The notes under the pieces are model-generated. The model saw only the letters and a list, made by a program, of their open reading frames with translations, searched no databases and was not told the DNA's origin. From Bdellovibrionaceae bacterium UBA2339 (GTDB lineage: Bacteria; Bdellovibrionota; Bdellovibrionia; Bdellovibrionales; JAMPXM01), in NCBI GenBank assembly GCA_002344785.1, contig DDUL01000035.1, forward strand, positions 121,582 through 185,581: a DNA stretch of 64,000 nt, written 5' to 3'. A program made the position numbers and the translations under genes. Shown piece by piece: positions 45,852 through 54,486 of the stretch (position 1 is the stretch's first letter; each line of letters begins with the position of its first letter).

Positions 45852-48800
45852 ATGTCCAAATCGACGTCGACTCAGAATCCAAGGGCGATTCGCGAGAGTG
45901 CCATGCACCTCACGGCTCTCGGGGCGATCACTTCGACCATCGCAAGTCTCATCGCTGTAGGTTTCGCTTCACTCGCAACTTTATCCGCGCACGCTCAAGG
46001 CTCCGCACCCGCTCAACCTCCACAAGCCCAACAACCCGCCGCCAATGAGCGCTTTGCTTTTGAGTTCCGTCATCCAGAAAGCCAAGAACTGATCCGCGTC
46101 TATATTCCGACTCTTCCGAGCCAGGAACTCCGCCAGTGGTCGCCGCGCAACTTACGTCGAAGGGTCGACGAGCAGTATCGCGAGCAGCAAACTGCGCAGC
46201 GACGTGAACGAGATCGCTTTGCGAATCGTGCGCGACACTTCGCCACTGACATTCCCGCCGAGCTTGTCGCGTTCAATCTCGCCTTGGCGCTCAATGCTCG
46301 CAATCACATGGAGAACGATCCGGTCGCACTGAAAAACTTTATCGATCGCAGCATTCTAGATCCCGTCGCGCATGTGAGCTTCATTGGATTCCTAGCGGCA
46401 AGTCGATCCTCCACGGCCTTCCTCCAATCCGCCGGCTTAGCTTATGATCCACTGCGCGCGCCGATTGGCGACTACCGAATCAATGTTCCACAGCGCATGC
46501 AGATGTTCGCGCCTGGCCTCGCCGTACCGCAAGCCGCTCCTTGGGCCGCGCAGGTTCAAGCCGTTCCCGCAGGACCAACGCGACTGCAAAGAGGCTTCGC
46601 TCCACTTGTAGGTCCAATGGGACTGGTTGCCGGTATGACCGTATCAAGCGTCATCACCGAAATGGCCAACGATCCAGATTTGCAAACTTGCTCCAAGTCT
46701 CTCGTCTCACGCAGCGTGAAACCCGAAGACGCCGACGTGGCTTGCGAAAAAGCATTTGAGAACTGGGCGCTTTCAAAAAAGCTCATGGACTACGCTCCGG
46801 ATCTCTTCTCCATGGTCGCCACATCCTTTATTCAAGCTTACCTCGTGAACTATCCGACCATGAAGGCCGCCGGCCTTGTCGGACGCGTGGTGCGAAGCGG
46901 AGCCGAGCGATACCTACCCGTCGTGTTCCGTGGACTCAACATCACTTGGCGACTGGGCTCCTTCATGGCGGGACCATGGGCGCGCTTCGCCATCACCGTC
47001 GCCAACGTCTTCGTGTTCATGGAAATCAATCACATGATTCTTCCTTACCTGAAGAATCCCTGGGAACGACGACGACAAGGTCAGGACATCACGGACTCAC
47101 TGAATGTGATCATGGATGAAATCGGTCGAGCTGAAGCACAAGCTTGGCGCTGGCGACCCGCCTCTGAAGTCGATCCTGATTGCGCACTTCCCAACTACCT
47201 CCAAGCGGATGCGCATCTCGATATGTTCATGACCGGCGCCATCACGCTTCCGCCACAGTGCTATCGCAACATGTCTCCGCAAAAGCTTCTCGAGAAGCAC
47301 GCTGAGAAGACAAAAAAGTGGCGAAACTTCGCTCTCCAGGATGCGTACACGGCGCACACGAACTGGCAAACCAAAGTCGCAGACTTCTCAGCAATGTATG
47401 CGAACGCGTACAGCTTCTACCGCGATGTCGCCGACAACATCCACTGGCAACGAACGACTCCAAATTTGCGCGCCCAAGATCGCAGCCCGCTCTACACCGC
47501 CACACCATTGCACGGGTTGTTCGTTGATCCCCAGCAGCGCTCGGACTCTCAAGGAGCGCGAGACGCGCTGAACCGCGCGCGCAGTTGGCTGCGCGACTAT
47601 CTCCAGCGCTTGGGCACCAACTCTCGCGAACGCTCGTTGCGCGTACCGCTCACCGCAATCCTGCGAAATCTCGACGCCGTTGATCCGGAGATTCCTGCAA
47701 CTCAGTTCTTGCCGCCACCCCGCAGCGCTGAGTCATTTATGGCATTGCCAGAGGCCCAACGACACGAGCTTGGACTGCGACTTCGCGAAGATGCGATTCG
47801 CCAGGCCCTCACGCAAATTCGCACGACGCTTCAGAATGATCGAGGCATGACGGATCGACACATTCCCTATCCATCACCCCTCTATGAAAGCATGGCCGAG
47901 CATAACCCCTTCATGAAGCTGCGCTTGTTGCTGGGTGATCCGGAACCACTGCGTGAAGGTTTAGCCTACTTGCGCGCCTTCAACGATGATCCCGCAGTCA
48001 TCGCTCAAGAAACCAAGCGCGATCACCCAGGCGGCATTGGCCGAGCCCGCGCTCAATCCATGGTCGACTACTTGTTGATCTCCATGGTCTGCGGTCCCAC
48101 AGCTGATCCCAACGCCCAAGAACGAATTCGACTCTACCAATCCAGTCGTCGGTCGACCATGGACTCTGTCTTACAACGCTTCGGACTCGTGACGCCTCCA
48201 TCGATTGATCCCAACAATCGCGATGCGATGATCGAGGTTGATCGTCACTTCGAATCGACGATGCGCCCAACTCAGGACGGCCAACTTCCCAGTCGCGGTC
48301 CGCACAATCTCATCACGGGACCATTCGGTTTCGCCGCACAATTCCGGCCACCGCAGGTGATCCAGCCGATCAACTACGACATTTGCAACACCTTCCCACG
48401 TGGCCACAATCGCGATCTGCCAACCTTTGACATTCACAATTCGCAGTTTGTCGTCGACGGCAAAACTTATCACGGCTTCCTTGATCTTGTTCGGGATCGC
48501 ATGCGCCCCGACATCGTCGGCACAGCGCCGCGACCCGCACAGGCCGATCCCAATTGGACAAGCGCCTTCGACACTTGGTGGGAACGACATGTCGATGGAC
48601 ATGTGCGCGCCATGCTCAATACTTTCCGCCAGCAGTTCCACCGCGTCTTGCGCGAAAAGTATCTTCCCGCTCTGACCAATACTGAGCGACGACAATACAA
48701 TGGTCGCGAGTTCGCACTCGGCGCCCTTCCATCACTCGAAGATGAAGCGCGATTCTACACCGTCGTTCTTGCGAAAACCGCGAATGTCTCGCAATCGCAA

Positions 48801-49109
48801 GATGTACGACAGCAGTATGGACGACTCGCCGAGGCCTATCTTCAGGAGCTGCGTTCACTGGGACGCTTTGTCGGTGATGTTTCCATCATTGATGCGAAAC
48901 AAATCGAGGCGCGCCGTCGCTATGATGAAATGAAAGCCAAGGTTCAAGAAGCGCAGAATGCCCTCAGCGCTTTCGTCGGAGCCCGCGTAGCCGCCGATGC
49001 CCCGCAGGCCGCCGTTCAAACGCAGGTTCTAAAGAATCTCAAAAGTTGTACGGATGAAATGGATTCTTACTTTGGAATTGTTCGCAGCATTCAGGTACCC
49101 GGGCTTTGA
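45852..49109 (+). CDS. Large exported protein of unknown function (1085 residues)
   Basis: Not recognised. The ATG at 45852 has GGAGGG four bases upstream. Residues about 20-48 form a signal peptide ending LSAHAQG. A Pro/Gln-rich stretch follows, then a mostly helical body rich in Arg, Gln and Tyr with many aromatic/Arg clusters (RFAFEFRHPESQELIR, WERHVDGHVRAMLN). A further hydrophobic region lies at about 365-400 (MAGPWARFAITVANVFVFMEI), which may insert in a membrane. Several cysteines are scattered (CSKS, CALP, CYRN, CGPT, CNTF, CTDE). Composition and codon use match the neighbours, so there is no sign of recent transfer. Confidence 0.8.
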   Translation: MSKSTSTQNPRAIRESAMHLTALGAITSTIASLIAVGFASLATLSAHAQGSAPAQPPQAQQPAANERFAFEFRHPESQELIRVYIPTLPSQELRQWSPRNLRRRVDEQYREQQTAQRRERDRFANRARHFATDIPAELVAFNLALALNARNHMENDPVALKNFIDRSILDPVAHVSFIGFLAASRSSTAFLQSAGLAYDPLRAPIGDYRINVPQRMQMFAPGLAVPQAAPWAAQVQAVPAGPTRLQRGFAPLVGPMGLVAGMTVSSVITEMANDPDLQTCSKSLVSRSVKPEDADVACEKAFENWALSKKLMDYAPDLFSMVATSFIQAYLVNYPTMKAAGLVGRVVRSGAERYLPVVFRGLNITWRLGSFMAGPWARFAITVANVFVFMEINHMILPYLKNPWERRRQGQDITDSLNVIMDEIGRAEAQAWRWRPASEVDPDCALPNYLQADAHLDMFMTGAITLPPQCYRNMSPQKLLEKHAEKTKKWRNFALQDAYTAHTNWQTKVADFSAMYANAYSFYRDVADNIHWQRTTPNLRAQDRSPLYTATPLHGLFVDPQQRSDSQGARDALNRARSWLRDYLQRLGTNSRERSLRVPLTAILRNLDAVDPEIPATQFLPPPRSAESFMALPEAQRHELGLRLREDAIRQALTQIRTTLQNDRGMTDRHIPYPSPLYESMAEHNPFMKLRLLLGDPEPLREGLAYLRAFNDDPAVIAQETKRDHPGGIGRARAQSMVDYLLISMVCGPTADPNAQERIRLYQSSRRSTMDSVLQRFGLVTPPSIDPNNRDAMIEVDRHFESTMRPTQDGQLPSRGPHNLITGPFGFAAQFRPPQVIQPINYDICNTFPRGHNRDLPTFDIHNSQFVVDGKTYHGFLDLVRDRMRPDIVGTAPRPAQADPNWTSAFDTWWERHVDGHVRAMLNTFRQQFHRVLREKYLPALTNTERRQYNGREFALGALPSLEDEARFYTVVLAKTANVSQSQDVRQQYGRLAEAYLQELRSLGRFVGDVSIIDAKQIEARRRYDEMKAKVQEAQNALSAFVGARVAADAPQAAVQTQVLKNLKSCTDEMDSYFGIVRSIQVPGL

Positions 49110-49553
49110 GGCCGACCCAGAGAGGAATCGCAGGCGCGAAGTTGGCCTCGATTCTTGCAATCCCTCGGTCGGTGCATTTGTGGAGGTTCAGAAATTCGGC
49201 CATATCCCATTAGTTTGAGTTGGGAGCAGCTCAAGATGGTGAATTGGGCCGAAATGGTCACGGATCAGCGAGGAATGCTTTCGCGACCGAGGCCAAGTTG
49301 AGAAGTGTTTATAGGTCGTGGAGCTAAGTCCTCGAGAGAATTTGGAATTGTCGCGAGGAACAGAGCCCTCGGCTCGTCGCCGAATTAAGCTGCCGAAGTG
49401 ACCAGAATGGGCACTTCGCTGCGACGTCGGACGAGTCGATTCGTGAAGCTGGCATTGCGAGTTTTGCGTTTGAAATTTGCGAGTTAACAGGAATGAGAGT
49501 TTGAGGTTTCACAAATTGAGCGTTTGATTCGAGCAGCGACTCGAGGAGGCTTT
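49110..49553 (+). other. 444-bp intergenic region with no visible gene
   Basis: No coding frame of convincing length or composition is seen. The region presumably carries the end of the previous transcript and the promoter of the gene at 49554. No clear rho-independent terminator follows 49109. A small structural RNA cannot be excluded by eye. Confidence 0.5.
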
Positions 49554-50228
49554 ATGAAGGCGAAGGAAACAAAATCAAAAACATCGGTCGTGGCCACAAA
49601 GCTCATGATCATGACACTTGCGGTCTGTGGCCTGACGGCTCAAGACGCATTCGCAAATCGTGGCGGTCGTGAAACTCGTCCCGAAGCCGTTCGCGGTCGC
49701 GAGACAGAAGCCGCACGAACTGGCGCAGCACGCACGGCCCGCGGAGCTGAAGGCGCTGGTCGAGTGGCTGAACTTGTTCGCAACCTCAACGTTGGCCGAC
49801 TCTCTCCAGCTAAGTCGCGCGATCTTCAGACAGCGATGGCCAATAATGCCGAAGTTCGCCAAGCCATCGAGCAAATCATCGGACAACAGGGCAATCGCGA
49901 CCTCGCCGAATTGAACGCCGCTCGCGTTGAAGCGCTTGCGAACATGCGCGAAGTGCGCACCGACGTCACAGCTGAAGCCTTGGCGGCGATGGATCCAGTG
50001 AGACAAGCCGAACAGGCCTACCTCACACTCGCAACTTCTGGCGGCAATAAGGCGACGACTTGGTCGACTGACCTTCGTTCGAATTTGTCCTTCTTGTTGG
50101 CGCGATCCAATGAATTGGTGGCGCAAGGCCGCAGCATGGGCGAAGCGCTGATCGAAGCGAACCGCGACCTCGCTCGCGAAAAGGGCGTCTCACTGCGAAT
50201 CGAAGACATCAACAAGTACTGCCGCTGA
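49554..50228 (+). CDS. Secreted protein of unknown function with an Arg/Glu/Ala-rich region
   Basis: Not recognised, 224 residues. The ATG at 49554 has GAGGAGG four bases upstream, while the open frame reaches 49524. A signal peptide spans about 10-35 (ending DAFANRGG). A low-complexity region with repeated RET, ART and ARG tracts (about 36-70) leads into a helical domain (about 70-224) ending KYCR. It is probably periplasmic or secreted. A strong terminator follows 28 bases later. Confidence 0.74.
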   Translation: MKAKETKSKTSVVATKLMIMTLAVCGLTAQDAFANRGGRETRPEAVRGRETEAARTGAARTARGAEGAGRVAELVRNLNVGRLSPAKSRDLQTAMANNAEVRQAIEQIIGQQGNRDLAELNAARVEALANMREVRTDVTAEALAAMDPVRQAEQAYLTLATSGGNKATTWSTDLRSNLSFLLARSNELVAQGRSMGEALIEANRDLAREKGVSLRIEDINKYCR

Positions 50229-50255
50229 TTCATTTCAGCTCAATCAGAAAAATGA

Positions 50256-50284
50256 GGGGTGCCGACCGGCACCCCTTTTCTTTT
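50256..50284 (+). terminator. Rho-independent terminator
   Basis: GGGGTGCC-GACC-GGCACCCC is a perfect eight-pair stem with a four-base loop, followed at once by TTTTCTTTT. It closes the transcript of the gene ending at 50228. Confidence 0.93.
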
Positions 50285-50354
50285 GTACCCTCTCCATCAC
50301 CACAGCGTTTTCGTGTGACCAGCCGACCCGTACTCAGTTAGCTTCATCTTCAGC

Positions 50355-51026
50355 ATGAACATGAGTTCCCTTCTTCACAACGGCTTCGACCTTTGGCTCT
50401 TTCAAGCCCTGAACTCGGATTTTCACTCCGAGCTTCTCGATGCCATCGCCCCAGTGTTGACTGACCTGCATCAGCAAACATGGTTTCCGGCCGCGATCCT
50501 CATCATTGCGGCGAGCTTTTTGGCGACCAAACGACAACGACTCAAGCAACGGGAATTCTGGAGAAACCTCGCACTGCAAATTGCCTTTGTCGGGGTGAGC
50601 GCGGGATTGGCCGATGCCGTGGCCTATCGAGGAATCAAAATTTGGGTGAAACGCGATCGACCCGAAGCCTATCAGCGCGAGGTCGATCCGATGTACCCCG
50701 TGCAACTTCGAACGCACTCGCACAGCGGCTATTCGTTTCCATCCAATCATGCCGCCAACACTTTCGCTCTCGCAAGAAGCACGCAAATCCTCACTCAGAT
50801 CGCAAGTGCCACCGGACGCACACATCCCGCCGCGTGGGCCATCTACGCGCTCGCGACAAGCGTAGGCCTATCGCGTGTCTATGTCGGTGTGCATTGGCCA
50901 TCCGACGTGCTCATCGGCGGCCTCATCGGTTGGCTCGTGGCCAGCGGCCTCGGCTGGCTTCTGCGGCGAAGACTTAGAAGTGCCGGATATTCTTCTCACG
51001 AGCGAAAGACAGATCCATCGTCGTGA
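50355..51026 (+). CDS. PAP2-family membrane phosphatase
   Basis: An integral-membrane acid phosphatase of the PAP2 superfamily, 223 residues, acting on lipid phosphates such as undecaprenyl pyrophosphate or phosphatidic acid. The three catalytic motifs are present: KRDRPE (KxxxxxxRP class, about 98-103), YSFPSNHAAN (PSNH in place of PSGH, about 125-134) and SRVYVGVHWPSDVLIG (about 171-186). Several TM segments surround them. ATG at 50355 was chosen; ATG 50361 is equally possible. Its end overlaps the convergent gene by 53 bases. Confidence 0.9.
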   Translation: MNMSSLLHNGFDLWLFQALNSDFHSELLDAIAPVLTDLHQQTWFPAAILIIAASFLATKRQRLKQREFWRNLALQIAFVGVSAGLADAVAYRGIKIWVKRDRPEAYQREVDPMYPVQLRTHSHSGYSFPSNHAANTFALARSTQILTQIASATGRTHPAAWAIYALATSVGLSRVYVGVHWPSDVLIGGLIGWLVASGLGWLLRRRLRSAGYSSHERKTDPSS

Positions 51027-51435
51027 CTCGCAAGCGACCACAGAGGAAAGTCGCCAAAGCTTTATAGAACTTCACGGCCATGGCCGGGTGCTTGCCGAAA
51101 ACATCGCGAAGCGAATCATAGCCAATCCGCAGAATTTCCGAGTTCTCAACGACAGACACCGTGGCCGACCGAGGCTCGCCATCCAGAAACGCCATCTCAC
51201 CAAAATGTCCGCCCGTACCGAGAGTCGCGACATTGATCTCGTCGGCCTTACCCATTCGCGCAATTTTCACAGAGCCGAACTTGATCACATACATCGCGTC
51301 AGCCGAATCTTTTTCACTGAAGACTTCGCTGCCCGCGGTAAAAGTCTCACTCTTTGCCACTTGAGCTAAGACCTCAAGCTCCTGCGGAGAGAACTCTTTA
51401 AAGAGATAAATATTCTGCAGCAAGCTTGTTCCCAT
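50974..51435 (-). CDS. Cyclic-nucleotide-binding domain protein
   Basis: A single-domain protein of 153 residues that should bind cAMP or cGMP. The phosphate-binding cassette GGHFGEMAFLDGEPRSATV (about 80-98) contains the conserved Gly-Glu pair and Arg. No effector domain is attached, so it would act through a partner. The frame is open far upstream to 52116, but that part is antisense to the SDR gene; the ATG at 51435 has GAGGAG seven bases upstream. The 3' end overlaps the PAP2 gene by 53 bases. Confidence 0.9.
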   Translation of the reverse strand: MGTSLLQNIYLFKEFSPQELEVLAQVAKSETFTAGSEVFSEKDSADAMYVIKFGSVKIARMGKADEINVATLGTGGHFGEMAFLDGEPRSATVSVVENSEILRIGYDSLRDVFGKHPAMAVKFYKALATFLCGRLRVTTMDLSFAREKNIRHF

Positions 51436-51498
51436 GTTGCGACTCCTCGTTCGTGGATTCAGAATAGGGAACTCCGCCTCGAGCTTCAAGGAGATGAG

Positions 51499-52494
51499 AT
51501 GAAAGTCTTCGTTACCGGTGCCACGGGCTTCTTGGGACATTGGTTGGTGCGTCGCTTGCTCGACGAAGGTCTGCAAGTTCGCGTGCTCGCAAGATCGCGT
51601 CACAAGGTGAACGAAGAGTTCCCTGGACTTCAGCTTGAGGTCATCGAAGGTGATCTCGACTCTCACACGCAGCTGCTCCGTGGCTGCGAGTCGTGTGAAG
51701 GCGTGTTTCATCTTGCGGGACTCATCGCTTACAAGCGAAGCGACCGACCCGCGATGGAACATGCCAATGTGGTCGGAACGCAGAACGTTCTCGAGGCTGC
51801 AATCAAAGCCAATGTTCCTCGCTTCTTGCACTTGAGCTCTGTGGTGGCCGTTGGCGCAAGCTTTGATGGACAGCCACTCAACGAGAATTCCGTCTACAAT
51901 GTCGGACATCTCAACTTGGGTTACTTCGAAACCAAACATAAAGCCGAATTGATCGTGCGAGCTGCGGCGCAAGCCCAACGAATCGAAGCCGTCATGGTGA
52001 ATCCCGCGACGATCTACGGACCTGGTGACGCCAAAAAAGGAAGCCGCGGCGCTCAACTCAAGGTGGCGCGCGGACAACTCCCTTTCTACCCGCCCGGTGG
52101 CGTGAACGTCGTTCATGTCGACGATGTCGTTCAGTTGATCTTGGATGTCTATCGACGTGCTCCCAGCGGCGAACGCTACATCGCCGCCTCAGAGAATCTC
52201 ACTCTTCACAAATTGTTTCAGACCATCGCCTCAATTGCCGGCGTCGAGCCACCAAAAGTCGCACTGCCTCGCCCTGCGATCTTTGCATTGGGTGCACTCG
52301 GAGATTTGCTTGAGAAAGTCGGCCTCAAAGGACCCGTCAATTCAGAGACGGCATGGACCTCGACGCTTTATCATTGGTTTGAACATGAGAAAGCCGCCCA
52401 AGCTTTCGGATTCAAACCTCGGCCAGCCGCAGAAGCGATCGAAGCCAGCATTCGCTGGAGCAAAGACAATGGCTTGCTCACAAAGGCTGATTGA
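51499..52494 (+). CDS. NAD(P)-dependent epimerase/dehydratase (extended SDR)
   Basis: A cytoplasmic extended short-chain dehydrogenase, 331 residues. The N-terminal GATGFLGHW (about 7-15) is the dinucleotide-binding motif, VFHLAG follows, and the catalytic residues appear as LHLSSVVAVG and YFETK (YxxxK). It resembles dihydroflavonol-4-reductase and HpnA-like sugar or hopanoid enzymes; the substrate is unknown. AAGGAGATGAG precedes the ATG. Its 3' end overlaps the convergent permease gene by 17 bases. Confidence 0.9.
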   Translation: MKVFVTGATGFLGHWLVRRLLDEGLQVRVLARSRHKVNEEFPGLQLEVIEGDLDSHTQLLRGCESCEGVFHLAGLIAYKRSDRPAMEHANVVGTQNVLEAAIKANVPRFLHLSSVVAVGASFDGQPLNENSVYNVGHLNLGYFETKHKAELIVRAAAQAQRIEAVMVNPATIYGPGDAKKGSRGAQLKVARGQLPFYPPGGVNVVHVDDVVQLILDVYRRAPSGERYIAASENLTLHKLFQTIASIAGVEPPKVALPRPAIFALGALGDLLEKVGLKGPVNSETAWTSTLYHWFEHEKAAQAFGFKPRPAAEAIEASIRWSKDNGLLTKAD

Positions 52495-53350
52495 TGGCCC
52501 GAGGCGCCGACACTCGTTTGCGACGAAGCGCCAAAATCGTCAGCGTGGCAATGAACGGTAGAGTCTGAATCAGACTCGCCGGCACGCTGATGTCGAAGAC
52601 GCTCTTGCCTTGCAAGAGCATTTGCGCGGAATCCGCAGCGGCGAAAATCAGACATGCGGCCAATGTCGGGTACGGCTTCCATGCACCGAAAATAATCGCG
52701 GCCAAGGCGAGATACCCGCGCCCACCCGCCATGTCGCGCACATAACCGGATCCCTGAACAAGGCTCAGAATCACGCCGCCCAATCCCGCCAAGGCGCCCG
52801 CGACACAGGCCGCACCGATTCGCACGCGACGAGGACTGACTCCTTGAACCAGCAATGCATTCGGAGATTCGCCCGCGGAGTGAACGCGCAAGCCCCAACG
52901 TGTCCGGCGCAAGGCCTCATTCAAAATCAAAACGAGCGCCACGCCCGCTATGAAAAATCCAACTCCCGCTTGGAGCCTCGCCTCAGTGCCCAATGCCGGC
53001 GTGCTGCCGCTCGATCCGAACCACGCCTTTCCCAAAGTTGGAATCACCCCAACAACCAACAGATTGAAGGCTGTACCCATCACGATGTGATCCGCCTTGA
53101 GCCAAACCGTGGAGGCGCCAAAGATCCATCCCGACATCGCGCCGGCAACAACTCCGGCCACCAATCCCCATTCAGCAGATCCTGTCGATGCGGCCACCGC
53201 GGCCGCGGCGAACGCCGACACCAAGAGCTTCCCCTCAAGTGCGATGTTCGCCAATCCAGCGCGCTCGGAAATCAATCCACCCATCGCCGCGAACATGAGT
53301 GGCGCCGCCAAACGCATTACGCTTTCAATATAAGCGATGAGCCAATCCAT
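52478..53350 (-). CDS. Nucleoside-type ABC transporter permease (second)
   Basis: An inner-membrane permease of the BPD_transp_2 type, 290 residues, like NupC/YufQ of BmpA-linked nucleoside importers. Segments such as LMFAAMGGLISERAGLANIALEGK and GALAGLGGVILSLVQGS are typical. About eight to ten TM segments are expected. Start and upstream stop share a base with the preceding permease, so they are coupled. It is last in the importer operon. Confidence 0.92.
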   Translation of the reverse strand: MDWLIAYIESVMRLAAPLMFAAMGGLISERAGLANIALEGKLLVSAFAAAAVAASTGSAEWGLVAGVVAGAMSGWIFGASTVWLKADHIVMGTAFNLLVVGVIPTLGKAWFGSSGSTPALGTEARLQAGVGFFIAGVALVLILNEALRRTRWGLRVHSAGESPNALLVQGVSPRRVRIGAACVAGALAGLGGVILSLVQGSGYVRDMAGGRGYLALAAIIFGAWKPYPTLAACLIFAAADSAQMLLQGKSVFDISVPASLIQTLPFIATLTILALRRKRVSAPRAINQPL

Positions 53351-54486
53351 CAGCGACCTCCTTGCGGATGATCGCGCTCAAGCCAGCGATGCAGTCGCCG
53401 ACCCCATGACGTGCTGGGATCCAGTCGCTTGGTCCAAAACTCGTTGAGTAATGGCAGAGCGGCCACGGCGACAACAACCATGGCTTGCATCACAGTCGCC
53501 AAATCTCGAGAAATTTTCTCCGTATCCAAATCCAGATCGATGGCGCCCTTTTGCAAACCGCCAAATAAAATGGCCGCGGCCAACACTCCCCAAGGCCGTA
53601 GCCCACCGAGCAAAGCGACCGCGATGCCGATGAACCCGGCGCCACCTGCGAAGCCTTCGCGTGCTTTATGAAGATATCCGAGCAGGATCGAACTTCCCGC
53701 CATTCCCGCCAAAGCTCCGGAGATCAGCATCGCCAACACTTGATGTCGAGTGGGTGAAACTCCGCTCCGTTCAGCGAACTCAGCTGCGCCACCCACCCAA
53801 CGCTGATGCAGCCCGAAGCGAGTGCGCCCACTCAACCAAGACAGCAGCAACACGATGACAATCGCCAAACCCAGAGTTGCATTCAGCGGACTCTGCCCGC
53901 CCATCCAAGCGAGCTGTGGCCACTGAAATCCCGAGCCGATCGCCAAAGTTTCTGGATTCTGTGACTCGGGATTGCGAAATACATGCAGAATCAAAAATCC
54001 ACCGACTCCGTACGCGACAAAATTCATGAGAATGCACACCAGCACTTCATGTGTGCCTCGACGAACTTTGAACCACGCGGGAACCGCCGCCCAAGCTGCA
54101 CCGACCAACGCGCCCAGAAGCAAAGTGAGGGGCCACGCCACGATGCTGGGCAGTTCGGGCAGCAAAATCCCAAGCGCCACCATCGCAATTCCACCCATGG
54201 TCATCTGACCTTCGGCGCCGATATTGAATAAACCCACGCGCATTGCCCAGGCGACCGCAAGTCCTGTGAACACCAAGGGCGTCGCATAATAAAGTGAGTA
54301 ACCCAAGGCGGTGGTCGAGCCCCAAGCCCCGAGCCAAATAATTCTCGCGACCTCAAGCGCGTCTTCACCCAGCGCCATCGCTAAGCCCAAAACCGCGATC
54401 AGCGCGAGAAGCAAACCACAGCCCAAGGCCATCAGCTTCACCAGATTCTGGACATTCCATGAGCCGAACAAGTTACGAAGCTTCAT
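53350..54486 (-). CDS. Nucleoside-type ABC transporter permease (first)
   Basis: The partner permease, 378 residues, like NupB/YufP, with about ten TM segments. It opens with a hydrophobic stretch (about 15-40), followed by TPLVFTGLAVAWAMRVGLFN and NIGAEGQMTMGGIAMVALG, characteristic of this class. It overlaps the ATPase gene by four bases. It would form a heterodimeric pore with the product of 52478-53350. Confidence 0.93.
   Translation of the reverse strand: MKLRNLFGSWNVQNLVKLMALGCGLLLALIAVLGLAMALGEDALEVARIIWLGAWGSTTALGYSLYYATPLVFTGLAVAWAMRVGLFNIGAEGQMTMGGIAMVALGILLPELPSIVAWPLTLLLGALVGAAWAAVPAWFKVRRGTHEVLVCILMNFVAYGVGGFLILHVFRNPESQNPETLAIGSGFQWPQLAWMGGQSPLNATLGLAIVIVLLLSWLSGRTRFGLHQRWVGGAAEFAERSGVSPTRHQVLAMLISGALAGMAGSSILLGYLHKAREGFAGGAGFIGIAVALLGGLRPWGVLAAAILFGGLQKGAIDLDLDTEKISRDLATVMQAMVVVAVAALPLLNEFWTKRLDPSTSWGRRLHRWLERDHPQGGR

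Noticed and set aside
51436..52116. Upstream extension of the cyclic-nucleotide-binding frame
   Set aside because: It is antisense to the SDR gene at 51499-52494, and a good ribosome site marks ATG 51435.
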